NCBI RefSeq assembly: GCF_001277345.1 | Contig: NZ_LIUT01000008.1 | Coordinates: 368,336-432,335 of the forward strand | DNA from: Paenibacillus solani | Lineage (GTDB): Bacteria; Bacillota; Bacilli; Paenibacillales; Paenibacillaceae | DNA: 64,000 nt | Direction: 5' to 3' | Shown: positions 16,559 through 26,200 of the stretch, one piece after another | Layout: every line of letters begins with the position of its first letter | How positions within the stretch are numbered: the first letter of the stretch is position 1 | Translations under genes and position numbers: made by a program | Notes under the pieces: model-generated | Databases searched by the model: none | Seen by the model: the letters and a program-made list of their open reading frames with translations, nothing else | Told to the model about the DNA's origin: nothing

Positions 16559-16593
16559 GGGCATGAGGCCGGTACAATACCGAGCTCATGCCC
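16559..16593 (+). terminator. Hairpin after small secreted protein gene
   Basis: GGGCATGAG (16559-16567) pairs exactly with CTCATGCCC (16585-16593), with an inner CGGT/ACCG stem around ACAAT. No T-tract follows on the plus strand. The inner 14 bases GGCCGGTACAATAC recur at 16686-16699. Confidence 0.6.
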
Positions 16594-16719
16594 AACAGGT
16601 GCTTGAAAAATAAGAGTCTAACTTTAAGAGGTCACTTCATTAACTGAAACCGCCTCTTATTCACTAGTTATAAGTATTAACGTTTGGCCGGTACAATACT
16701 TGTTGACGGTGTCTTTTCT

Positions 16720-18672
16720 TTAAAGCGACTCTTTAATTACCCGTTTATAGAACATCACCGATAACAATCCGAAGATGGAATACAGTGCCGTATACAGCAG
16801 CATAACCATAACCATGGGCAGCCACAGCTCGGTTCCGAAGAAGAACCAGCCGGATTTAACGGCAAAGTAACTATGGGACAAACCGACAACCAGCGGAATG
16901 CCGAAGTTGAACAGCTGCTTGATCTGAATCCCTCTTAGCAGGTTTCCTTGAGTGAAGCCCAGTTTTCTAAGAATGGTATAGTTCGGCTTCTCCTCTTCCC
17001 CTTCATCCATCTGCTTAAAGTACAGGATACATCCTGAAGTAATCAGGAAGGTAAGCCCCAGGAATCCCACGATGAACATCATCAAACCCATATTGCTCTT
17101 CTGGTTGAAAGCCATTTCCGTCTGAGAGAGGTTCCCGATTTTCTCACTAATGCCGAGGCTCTTAAAGATCTGATTGGCTTGATTAATGGCGGTTGGATCC
17201 ACAATATCGATACCGTGATACACATTGGTTTTCTTCTGGATCTTCGGATCCAAGTCCGAAGCCAGCTTATCGAATACGGTCTGGTCCACAATCGCCATTG
17301 GCAGTCCACCGCTTTCAAAATAATAGGATACGTAGGATTCTTTGTCCAAGCCGATCAGTTTCTGCTTAAAGCTTTGATTCGGGCTTATGAGTTCAATTTC
17401 CCCTGTGCTTTGAATTGCCATAAATTCCTGGATTGCGTCACTGAATCCCGTTAACAGCATCTCTCCGGGGGAAACATCCTTGTCCTTCACGCTGCCATCA
17501 CTGATTACCGGGATGGCTGTGGGTCCCATTTGTCCAGATGTATCCAGACTGGTCCCGATAACGTCGGATAGGTCTGCAGTCACCTGAATGACATCACGGT
17601 TGATCTGCTTAAATTCGATATCTTCATCAGTAAGTGCCTGAATAAATGTCGTGAGATCCTTCTCATCCGCCACCGCAAAATGGTTAGGAACGCTCTGCTC
17701 GGCCGACTTCTCCGCTGAATAATATGAGATATAACTGAGTGACAATAGCCCGATCGCAAGTGCGGATACGGTTGTAATGATGGTCAGCAGCAGTGCATTT
17801 GATTTCATGCGGAACATGATGGAAGAGAGAGACAGCACCTCGTTCAGGGACAGGTAACCGCCCTTGCTCTTGCGGATGACATTGAACAGGAAACTGACCG
17901 ACCCTTTATAGAACAGATAGGTCCCGATGATAACCGATCCAAGGATCAGGATCATGGCCATGAACAGCTCGTTCATGGAGGTGAAGGCCCCGCCGAACAG
18001 CTTGGTAGATACATAATAACCGAGAACGATGAGCCCGATTCCAAACAGACCGAGCAGCATTTCCAAGAAGGACATTTTCTTCACCCGGTTCTCGGTGGTT
18101 GATACCGCGTGGAAGAGGGACAGAATGCTCTGTCTTTTGATAAATGTATAATTCATGATCATGATCAGCACGTAGATGACGGCAAACACAATCACAGTCT
18201 GAATCATCGCTTCGGTGGAGAAGGTTAGAGCTGCCTTGGTATCAACGCCGGTGATCTTGAACAGAATCATTAAGATCAAGCGTGAACCCGCAAATCCTGC
18301 AAAAATGCCGATGACCATCGAACCGAAATACAGAATCAGATTCTCGGCACTGAGGATCCGGAATATCTTGCCCTTGGTCAGTCCGATGAGCTGAAACAGT
18401 CCGATCTCTTTGCTGCGCCGTTTAATGAAAATCGTATTGGCATACAGCAGAAATATGGCCACGATGGCTACTAACAGCACGGAAGCCGCGCCAAGCGCAG
18501 CCGCCCCTTTAATGGAACCTTTCGCTTCATCCATCGCCGGGTCATATTGCAGCGTAACAAACGCAAAGTACAGGCCCACGCTGAAGATTAGCGCAAATAC
18601 ATACAGATAATAATTCTTGATATTTTTCTTCAAATTGCGGTAGATCAGATAATTAATGTTCATTCTGGACAC
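16720..18672 (-). CDS. BceB-type ABC permease, peptide resistance (module 1)
   Basis: This 650-residue permease has ten predicted membrane helices. A basic N-terminus (YLIYRNLKKNIKNYYLYVF) leads to TM1. A FtsX-like cluster contains IFIKRRSKEIGLFQLIGLTK near residues 80-100. An extracellular domain of about 200 residues (roughly 325-525) lies between helices 7 and 8. These are the marks of BceB/VraG transporters, which remove cell-wall-active peptides such as bacitracin from their targets and also act as sensors for the kinase. It overlaps the ATPase gene by 20 bases. It points toward the island; only about 200 bases separate it from the small secreted protein gene. Confidence 0.93.
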   Translation of the reverse strand: MSRMNINYLIYRNLKKNIKNYYLYVFALIFSVGLYFAFVTLQYDPAMDEAKGSIKGAAALGAASVLLVAIVAIFLLYANTIFIKRRSKEIGLFQLIGLTKGKIFRILSAENLILYFGSMVIGIFAGFAGSRLILMILFKITGVDTKAALTFSTEAMIQTVIVFAVIYVLIMIMNYTFIKRQSILSLFHAVSTTENRVKKMSFLEMLLGLFGIGLIVLGYYVSTKLFGGAFTSMNELFMAMILILGSVIIGTYLFYKGSVSFLFNVIRKSKGGYLSLNEVLSLSSIMFRMKSNALLLTIITTVSALAIGLLSLSYISYYSAEKSAEQSVPNHFAVADEKDLTTFIQALTDEDIEFKQINRDVIQVTADLSDVIGTSLDTSGQMGPTAIPVISDGSVKDKDVSPGEMLLTGFSDAIQEFMAIQSTGEIELISPNQSFKQKLIGLDKESYVSYYFESGGLPMAIVDQTVFDKLASDLDPKIQKKTNVYHGIDIVDPTAINQANQIFKSLGISEKIGNLSQTEMAFNQKSNMGLMMFIVGFLGLTFLITSGCILYFKQMDEGEEEKPNYTILRKLGFTQGNLLRGIQIKQLFNFGIPLVVGLSHSYFAVKSGWFFFGTELWLPMVMVMLLYTALYSIFGLLSVMFYKRVIKESL

Positions 18673-19414
18673 CGCCTAGCACGCCCTGGGTTTTGATGAT
18701 GTCATTGAAGAAGGCTTGCCGCGATTGCTCACCCTTGTTCAGCTGGGAATAGATCTGTCCATCCTTAATGAAGACAACCCGGGTGCAATAGCTGGCGGCC
18801 ACGGGATCGTGGGTTACCATGATGATCGTGGAGTCAATCTTCTGATTTAATTCACTCAGCTTGTTCAGCAGATCGGAAGCGGACTTCGAGTCCAGCGCTC
18901 CTGTCGGCTCATCGGCAAAAATAATGCTTGGATCGTGGATGAACGCGCGGGCCGCGGAGGTTCGCTGCTTCTGTCCCCCGGAGATTTGGTTCGGATATTT
19001 ATCCTTGAGTTCGTAGATGCCCAGCTCACTCGCAATGGTTTGGAATTTCTGATCGGCTTCTTTTTTGGATACCTTCTTTATAGAGAGGGGCAGCAGTACG
19101 TTTTCTTTGACGGTTAATGTATCGAGCAGGTTATACTCCTGAAAAATAAATCCGAGATGGTGCTTCCGGAACTCAGCCAGCTCCTTCTCCTTGAGGCCCG
19201 TAAACTCCTTACCCTCAATCTTGATGCTGCCAAGGCTCACTTTATCGATCGAGGAGAGCACATTCAGCAGTGTGGTTTTCCCTGAGCCTGATGCGCCCAT
19301 GATGCTGACGAACTCGCCTTTGTCCACGCGGATGTCGATGCCCTTGAGCACTTCCTGTTTATTGAATTTATTGCCGTAGCTTTTATGAATTTGGTTTGCT
19401 TCAAGAATTGCCAA
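18653..19414 (-). CDS. BceA-type ABC ATPase, peptide resistance (module 1)
   Basis: A 253-residue ATPase with Walker A GASGSGKTTL near residues 41-50, Walker B IIFADEPTGALDS and the MacB/BceA family signature ISGGQKQRTSAARAF; most relatives have AIARA after QR(T), so SAARA is a small deviation. The FQEYNLLDTLTVKENV segment is typical of BceA. I place the start at the second TTG (19414), nine bases after GGAG, instead of the TTG at 19420 that lies only three bases from it. It has its own promoter region between 19421 and the hairpin at 19498, as in Bce modules induced by their response regulator. Confidence 0.93.
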   Translation of the reverse strand: MAILEANQIHKSYGNKFNKQEVLKGIDIRVDKGEFVSIMGASGSGKTTLLNVLSSIDKVSLGSIKIEGKEFTGLKEKELAEFRKHHLGFIFQEYNLLDTLTVKENVLLPLSIKKVSKKEADQKFQTIASELGIYELKDKYPNQISGGQKQRTSAARAFIHDPSIIFADEPTGALDSKSASDLLNKLSELNQKIDSTIIMVTHDPVAASYCTRVVFIKDGQIYSQLNKGEQSRQAFFNDIIKTQGVLGGVQNEH

Positions 19415-19497
19415 TTTCAATCACTCCTTCGTTATCTGTCCTTATCATAAAGGAGTCATAGCCTCTTTTCCTTCGATTCACCGAACAAAGTGCAAAA

Positions 19498-19521
19498 GCA
19501 TGTGACATTGTTGTCACATGC
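19498..19521 (-). terminator. Terminator after BceS-type kinase gene (module 1)
   Basis: A perfect ten-base palindromic stem, GCATGTGACA against TGTCACATGC around four bases, overlaps the kinase stop codon. Read on the minus strand it is followed by TTTTGC. It separates the regulator operon from the transporter operon. Confidence 0.75.
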
Positions 19522-20518
19522 CGGTTATACTCACGAAATCATTCTGTCTCGGAAAGATTAAAGTGAAGGTGGTGCCGATACTGAGCTTTGATTCCACCTG
19601 AATGCGGATCAATAGGGCATCGGCTACCTTTTGCGTCAAATACAGTCCCATGCCGGTTGCGGCACTATCCTGATGCGAGGTGGTCGATGTGAAGCCTTTG
19701 TCAAAAATTCGGGACATGTCCTTTGGGTCTATGCCGCGTCCGGAGTCCTGGATGGTAAGCCTGACATGATCATCCACGAGCTCGCTCTCGATGATGATGT
19801 CCGAAACATTGCTGTATTTGACCGCATTGGTCAACAGCTGACGGATGACAAAGCCCAGCCATTTTGCATCGCTGAGCACTTCAGCTACCTCGAGCGTAAC
19901 ATCAAATCCGATGCCCTTTTGCATACACCATGACTTAAGCGCACGTATCTCCTGGAAGATGATCGGCTCAAGCGCGGACACCTCGATCAGCAGATCATTT
20001 CGAATAAAAGGGATGCGCTTCTGGTGCAGCTGCTGATCGAGCAGCAGGTGGATGCGGAGCCATTCATATTGGAGCTGTGCTTTTAACGTCTCATCTTCTA
20101 CGCGTTCAATCATCAGCTGCATGGTGGTGAGCGGCGTTTTTACTTCATGAATCCAGGATAGCAGATCATCCTTCTCGCCTTCGATCTCCATTAGGCGGGT
20201 GGACGATTCCTTCTTGAAGCGCTCGGTCTGCAGGGTGAGGATATCCATGGATATAGTTTCAAATGGGTGTTCCGGCTCGCAGATGGCGGATAAGTCGTAG
20301 GTGTCGTCCCATGCCTGGAGGCTTCTGTAAAATTTCGTTTCCCGATTGTATCTCAAGACCAGAAATACGAAAAAGAACATGGTCGATAAAAATACGATAT
20401 AGAGGATGGGCAGGAACGGAATCTGGGAATCCACGGCGGCGATAAACAGAAACAGCAGCTGCAGAAACAGGAAGAACAGAATCCAGCTCAGCCGTTCCCG
20501 AAGATAGGCCAGAATCAT
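19514..20518 (-). CDS. BceS-type sensor histidine kinase (module 1)
   Basis: A 334-residue intramembrane-sensing kinase. Two N-terminal helices (WILFFLFLQLLFLFIAAV and ILYIVFLSTMFFFVFLVL) are joined by only a few residues, so it has no extracellular sensor, as in BceS. The phospho-acceptor is in SWIHEVKTPLTTMQLMIE near residue 124. The ATP-binding boxes follow: RQLLTNAVKYS (N box), IQDSGRGID (G1) and ATGMGLYL (G2). Family knowledge says the kinase is driven by the BceB permease and senses transport flux. Its ATG overlaps the regulator stop by four bases. Confidence 0.93.
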   Translation of the reverse strand: MILAYLRERLSWILFFLFLQLLFLFIAAVDSQIPFLPILYIVFLSTMFFFVFLVLRYNRETKFYRSLQAWDDTYDLSAICEPEHPFETISMDILTLQTERFKKESSTRLMEIEGEKDDLLSWIHEVKTPLTTMQLMIERVEDETLKAQLQYEWLRIHLLLDQQLHQKRIPFIRNDLLIEVSALEPIIFQEIRALKSWCMQKGIGFDVTLEVAEVLSDAKWLGFVIRQLLTNAVKYSNVSDIIIESELVDDHVRLTIQDSGRGIDPKDMSRIFDKGFTSTTSHQDSAATGMGLYLTQKVADALLIRIQVESKLSIGTTFTLIFPRQNDFVSITGM

Positions 20519-21204
20519 GTATGAGCCTCTTCCGTGGCGATATATCCCTGTCCCACTTTGGTTTCGATGTAAGGATCAAGACCTAGGGGCTCCAGCTTCT
20601 TGCGCAGTCGATTGACGTTGACCGTGAGGGTATTATCGCTGACAAAATGCTCGTTGTCCCATAAATTCTTGATCAGCTCCTCCCGGCTGACGATTTGATT
20701 CTTCCGTTCCATGAGAATTTTCAGAATGAACATCTCATTCTTGGTCAGTTCGGCGGTGCCCTTAGAGCTGCTAATGGTATTTTTGCCAAATTCGACGGTG
20801 GCTCCGCGCCACGTTCGCAGTTCGGTCCGTTCGGTGTTGTAGTTGTATACCCGGCGCAGGGTAGCCTGGATTTTGGCAATTAGCACATCGAAGTGAAACG
20901 GCTTTTGAATGAAATCGTCGGCTCCCAGCTGCATGGACATCACCATATCAGTGGGATGATCCCGGGAAGACAGGAATATAATCGGCACATTCGAGTGTGA
21001 ACGAATCATTCGGCACCAATGGAAGCCGTCAAACTTCGGCAGCTGGATGTCGATAATGACCAGGTCGGGCTGAATCGCCGTGAATTCCTGGAGTACAGCG
21101 CTGAAATCCCGGACGCCGTAAACGTCATACGACCATTGCAAGAGGCGTTCCTGCACTTCATGGAAGAGGGTTGCGTCGTCTTCGATTAACATAATTTTAA
21201 ACAA
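20515..21204 (-). CDS. BceR-type response regulator (module 1)
   Basis: About 229 residues from the TTG at 21204, which has GGTGAATC upstream and gives the usual family length. An earlier in-frame ATG at 21255 adds an unrelated stretch. The receiver domain has the acidic pair IEDD near residue 6, the phospho-acceptor in LVIIDIQLPKFDG and the FIQKPFHFD lysine. The C-terminal OmpR-type winged helix contains TKNEMFILKILMERKNQIVS and VNRLRKKL. It would activate the downstream bceAB-type operon at 19.4-16.7 kb. It is divergent from the stalk-domain lipoprotein gene. Confidence 0.93.
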   Translation of the reverse strand: MFKIMLIEDDATLFHEVQERLLQWSYDVYGVRDFSAVLQEFTAIQPDLVIIDIQLPKFDGFHWCRMIRSHSNVPIIFLSSRDHPTDMVMSMQLGADDFIQKPFHFDVLIAKIQATLRRVYNYNTERTELRTWRGATVEFGKNTISSSKGTAELTKNEMFILKILMERKNQIVSREELIKNLWDNEHFVSDNTLTVNVNRLRKKLEPLGLDPYIETKVGQGYIATEEAHT

Positions 21205-21423
21205 GGGAGATTCACCACACTTTATAAGGTTGTACATCATTAGCGATATGATCAAGCATCGTTGTTTCCTTCCCAGTGTATAGCAAAATGCCAGTCTGTG
21301 CTATCCATGGACAGCCTTCGACAAGTGCGTATATGCCTGAGGCTAAATTACCTATTTACAATCATTTCCTCTCTGCCGATAATAGAGAATAAGCCTATGA
21401 CCTGGGAGGGGACTTAATTCATT

Positions 21424-22944
21424 ATGATGAAGAAATTTAAATGGTTAACTGTACTTATCGCGGCTGTAATGGTCATTATGACAGGTTGTCAATCTGTCGG
21501 GGGATTGGATATCAACAAGGCGCTGGTGACCAGTCTTGACGTGAAATCCAGTGAATCTCGATCCAATCTTCGGATTGAGTTAGTAGCTGCGGATAAGACT
21601 TTAACGCCTGAAGATAAAGAAGCCATCGATCTTATTAATTCAATATCTTTGAATATCGATCACGCTATCGTTCAGGATAGCAAAACGTTGTCCATTCAAG
21701 GCAGCATCCAATATTTAGACAAGAAGCTGCCGATGCATGTCTTCATGGATTCCAAAGGAATGACCATCCAACTGGATGGCGCGAAGCAGCCGATCTATCT
21801 GGCGATGGATACTACGGTTCCGGGACTGCCCGATACCAGCCAGTATGAGCAGGCGGTTCAAGATGTGGTGAAGAAGGCAGCAGGGCTTCTGTTGAAGCAT
21901 TTCCCGAATCCATCAAAGATCGCGGTGAAGCCAGTCCAGGAGAAGGTGAACGGGGAAAGCTTGAATCTGACACATCTTCAGATGGAGCTGGCGGGTGATG
22001 AAATTTTGAATATGATCAAGCCTTTTGCCGAGAGTTTATTAAAAGACGAGGCCGGTATAAAGCAGCTGATCGGCGATTTCTATGACGCCATGGCACCGAT
22101 GATTGCCAGCATAAGCGAGGCTTATGGTGAAGAGGCGGTACTTCTGCCGCAGGAGACGAAGGAAGAGGTCATCGCTTCGGTATACGAGCCTATCATTTTG
22201 AGTCTGACCGAACTGGTGGAGGATTTTGAGGGTAAGAAGCAGGAGTTGAAAGAAGAGCTGCCTGAAATAGACACGGTTTTGGGTAAGGGAACAGTCCTCA
22301 AGCTGGATTATTACTTTGATGGGCAGCTGAATACACGCAAGAATGCGCTGGAGCTGACTGTTGCGCTTCCGGCTTCCGAGGACCTGCCAGTGAAGGCAAT
22401 CAAGGTGCATTCCGAAGGTGAAGCCTGGAATTTCGGCGGCGCAGTGAAAGCTAATAAGGTGGACACTTCTCAGGGAGTGCTCGACGTTTTAAGCGATTCG
22501 GTAACGCCGGGCCAGGTGCTGCGCAGCTTTGAGAAGGATTCTCTCGTTTACAACTTGCTGAAGGATGATCTGGGAATTAGCCATAAATATTTTCAATTCA
22601 ATGTCTCGTATGTGGATCTTGGAGACAGTGCAATCAGTACCATCAAGAAGAATAATCAGTCCTTTGTTCAACTTCGTTACCTGGCAGATCAGCTGGATGC
22701 CGAAGTGAAGCTGACCAAAGGCTCGAAGAGAATTACCATCATCAATGATCTGACAGGGGAAAAAATCGTACTGACGCCAGGCTCCAAAAAGGCCAGCGTA
22801 GGGGGTAAAAGTGTAACATTGTCAGAAGCTCCGTTCGTCCATACCAATGGATCTACCTATGTTCCGCTGCGGTTTGTGGCTGAAGCGCTTGGTGCAACAC
22901 TTCAACTGGAGGACGATGGATGGATCTCCGTTGAACGTAAGTAA
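21424..22944 (+). CDS. Lipoprotein with C-terminal copper amine oxidase N-like (stalk) domain
   Basis: This 506-residue protein has a signal peptide with a lipobox (VIMTGC) near residue 22. Residues of about 25-395 are an alpha/beta domain I do not recognise, with EEVIASVYEPIILSL-like helices. From about 395 to the end it has the stalk domain seen in Paenibacillus surface proteins: FVQLRYLADQLDAEVKL, ITIINDLTGEKIVL and FVHTNGSTYVPLRFVAEALG, named after the copper amine oxidase N-terminus. It should sit on the outer face of the membrane. GGGAGGGGA precedes the ATG. A terminator at 23018 makes it a single gene. Function unknown. Confidence 0.85.
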   Translation: MMKKFKWLTVLIAAVMVIMTGCQSVGGLDINKALVTSLDVKSSESRSNLRIELVAADKTLTPEDKEAIDLINSISLNIDHAIVQDSKTLSIQGSIQYLDKKLPMHVFMDSKGMTIQLDGAKQPIYLAMDTTVPGLPDTSQYEQAVQDVVKKAAGLLLKHFPNPSKIAVKPVQEKVNGESLNLTHLQMELAGDEILNMIKPFAESLLKDEAGIKQLIGDFYDAMAPMIASISEAYGEEAVLLPQETKEEVIASVYEPIILSLTELVEDFEGKKQELKEELPEIDTVLGKGTVLKLDYYFDGQLNTRKNALELTVALPASEDLPVKAIKVHSEGEAWNFGGAVKANKVDTSQGVLDVLSDSVTPGQVLRSFEKDSLVYNLLKDDLGISHKYFQFNVSYVDLGDSAISTIKKNNQSFVQLRYLADQLDAEVKLTKGSKRITIINDLTGEKIVLTPGSKKASVGGKSVTLSEAPFVHTNGSTYVPLRFVAEALGATLQLEDDGWISVERK

Positions 22945-23279
22945 CATCATGCTTAAGGTAGACGGCAAACGTGCCGGGTGCCGCCTGAATAAGCTGGATA
23001 TGATTTTGTAATTGAACAGGGCTGTTTCCTGTCATCTTGGGATGATAGGGAGCAGCCCCTTTTTACTATGGAGGAGCAGCTGCTTTATCCTGTAGTTGAA
23101 GGCCAAACTGGGGTATTGGAACGCATAAATAAGTTGTTTGTAGAACTTTTGTAGAGAAATTGTCGAGTTCTTCCTGGTATGATTACAAGCTGTACCATCT
23201 GTTTTGTACCTGCAATGCGACCTACATACTATCTCATAGAAAAACAGATGAAAAACATACTAGGAGATGGAGTGAACTC
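22945..23279. other. Intergenic region before the adhesin
   Basis: It contains the terminator at 23018-23065. The rest should hold the adhesin promoter, but no convincing -35/-10 pair with normal spacing was found. An open frame from 23160 continues into the adhesin but lacks a ribosome binding site and would bury the signal peptide. Confidence 0.5.
23018..23065 (+). terminator. Terminator after stalk-domain lipoprotein gene
   Basis: AGGGCTG pairs with CAGCCCC/T, with an inner TCCT.../AGGGA and GTCATC/GATGAT stem, followed by TTTTT. Confidence 0.8.
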
Positions 23280-26200
23280 ATGAAGAAGAAAGGAAGCATG
23301 CTCGTTCTGATCATCCTGCTGCTTGTTCAGGGGATGTTTGGGACAGGGGTTCATGCATTATCATTCGATGGGAATGCTCATGCGGCTGAAGTCTCGGGTC
23401 TTGCTGCAGACCAGGGAGCCGACAGCGGATTATCGGTTACGGATGCAGTCTATCGTTATCGTGCAAGTACGGGAGATAGCATTCTGACCAAGATCAGAGT
23501 CGAGGATTCGAGTGGGACTGTAATTGACTCGGTCTACAATCCGGACGTTGGCCGGGTAGAGCTTGGCTCGGATGCCATCCTGTTCTATGAATGGGAACTG
23601 AAGGATGGCCACGGTTATGTTGATGGGATGACGTTTGAGTTTGACCTGCCTAAGGAATTCAAACTATATAACAGCATTAACGGATTTCTGGAGACGGACA
23701 ACGGAAACGTCGGTACATTCTCCGTAACACAAGGCGGCCATGCAGTAATCACATTCAACTCCAATGTGGATAATTCTCAGGTTCGAGGGACATTAAGATT
23801 TCAAACCGAGATTAGCCGGCAGGAGATCATAGGAAGCGCGGATGTTGAGATTCCAATTATGCTGCGCGATGGTATCCAGCGAGTCGTCATTCCGGTGAAA
23901 CCGGCAAAAGGTGAGCTTCTTGGTAAAAGTGGAGAGGTTGTCAAGGACTCTAAAGGCAAGCCTTCTACGATCGACTGGCGGCTTCAAGTGAATACGCAAT
24001 TATCCAGACTGGATCAGACTGTTATTGAGGATTTGATCCCTTCGGGTCTAACTCTGGTACCAGGCTCTACTCAAATAAACCGTCTGACTGTCAATGTAGA
24101 TGGCAGTACCCTATTAGGGGCTGACGCTGCTGGCGAGTTTGATATCGATGAGTCAGATGCCTCCAGGCTGCTAATCACGAAGAAAGCGCCAATGGACGCA
24201 GCCTACCAGATTGTATATTCTACGAAGATCGATTCTGATAATAAGACGGAGTTCCTCAATAAAGCGATACTGTTCGAGAACGGACAGCAGAAGGCTTACG
24301 CGGAGAATAAGCAGACAGTTGATTGGGGAGAATTGCTGGCGAAAAGCGTGTCATCCTACGATCAGGACACGCGAATTATCAACTGGTCCATTCTGTACAA
24401 TTCCCGTCAAACCGTCATACCGGTAAAGGAAGCACTGCTTGAGGACCGTTTCAACACCACTCAGGAGCTTGTGAAGGATTCACTGACCGTCACCGACACA
24501 CAGACAGGAGCTATTCTGAAGGAAGGTACGGATTATCATCTTTCCCCTGTGAACAGCGGCGGTGAATATGGATTTAATCTGGTATTTAATCAAGAAGTTA
24601 GCTCTGAATATAAGATTGATTACCAGACAACGGCAAGCGAGCGTGTAATCGAGGATGAAACCGTCACAAACAGCGTGTATGCGAACGGTGTGACGAGAGA
24701 AGCGAAGCAGTGGATGCAAAGCTTGGCACTTATAAAGAGCAATACCGGGATTAACTACTTCAACAAAACGACGACTTGGGAAATTAAGATTAATCAGGAC
24801 GCTTACCAAATGGACAACGTCATATTAACGGATACGTTCTCCAATGGCGGGCTGGTTCTTGATGGCGGGATTCAGATCTCGGCAGATGGTAAAGCATTGG
24901 TCGAGAATACAGATTATACAGTGGATACCGCTAATCCTGAAAAAGGATTTACCGTAGAGTTTCTGAAGCCGGTTGATGGAGCTATCATCATCAAATACAC
25001 AACCAAGTTCGATTATGATCTTCGAATCAATCAGAATGATCGGAGCTTCCGGAATAAGGCTGTTCTTACCTGGGAAGCTGGCGGCAAATCGTTCAGATCT
25101 ATTAGAGAAGCAAGCAAGGAGCCTAATGCACTGACGATACAAAACGGGGATAAGTCAGGAAAATATGACGCTATCAAGAAGGAAATTACCTGGACTATTC
25201 GCGGAAATTACAATTACAAGAACTTGGGGACAGCTGTTGTTAAGGATAAATTGAATCTTCCGCAGGAATTTATACCGGATTCTCTTAATGTATATAAACT
25301 GAAAGTGGACAAGGATGGAAAGATCGAAACCGATGGATTAATACCTCCCACGGAATACAGCGTGACAGCACCGTCTGAATCGAATGACTTTGAGCTTCAG
25401 GTGGCTTTTGCAAACACGTTGACAGAACCTTTCCAGATTACGTTCAAGACTGCGCTTGACAATCGGATCATTGAGCAGGGACAGATCAACAACCAAGCGA
25501 TTCTCACGGATGCAGCTGCGAGAGTATCTAAGTGGGATGGCAATGTGAAGATTCCGCAGGGCGGAGTATATGTCGATAAGAAAGGTACACAGAAGAGCGA
25601 GCGAATCGAGTGGACTTTGGATATAAACTTCGGGCAATCACAGGTGCAAGAGGCTGTCATTACGGACGAGCCGTCAAGCAACTTGATTTTGGATGAGGGT
25701 TCCTTCCGGCTGTATGAGACAGAGGTTACGGCCGATGGCAAAGTCAAGAAGTCTGAGCTTGTAGATGCCTCGAAATACAAACTTGAATTTGTGTATGGTG
25801 ATACCGAGAAGTTCATATTGAAATTCTTAGAGACGATTGATCGTCCTTACATCCTGGAATATGAAACATTGATTGATGCAGCCGACCGGGAGCTCGTTAG
25901 CAATTCAGTTGCCTTTGAAGGCGTGGGTATTACAAAGGGTAAAACGGAGAGCAAACAGCAGTTTGAAGTGCGCATGTCCTCCGGCTCCGGTACAGGCTCC
26001 GGCGTTCGCGGAAGCTTGGAAGTCTTGAAGGTGGACAAAGAGGATGCCTCGCTTATACTGGAGGGAGCAACCTTTGTTCTGCAAGACAAAGAAGGGAAGC
26101 GCCCTGCAGTAACGCTCACCACGGATGACAAAGGGAAGGCATTGTTCACCAAGCTGCTGTACGGTAATTATATATTGGAGGAGATTTCAGCTCCTGAAGG

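Noticed and set aside
23160..23279. N-terminal extension of the adhesin
   Set aside because: No ribosome binding site and it would place 40 polar residues before a clear signal peptide; the ATG at 23280 has a good site.
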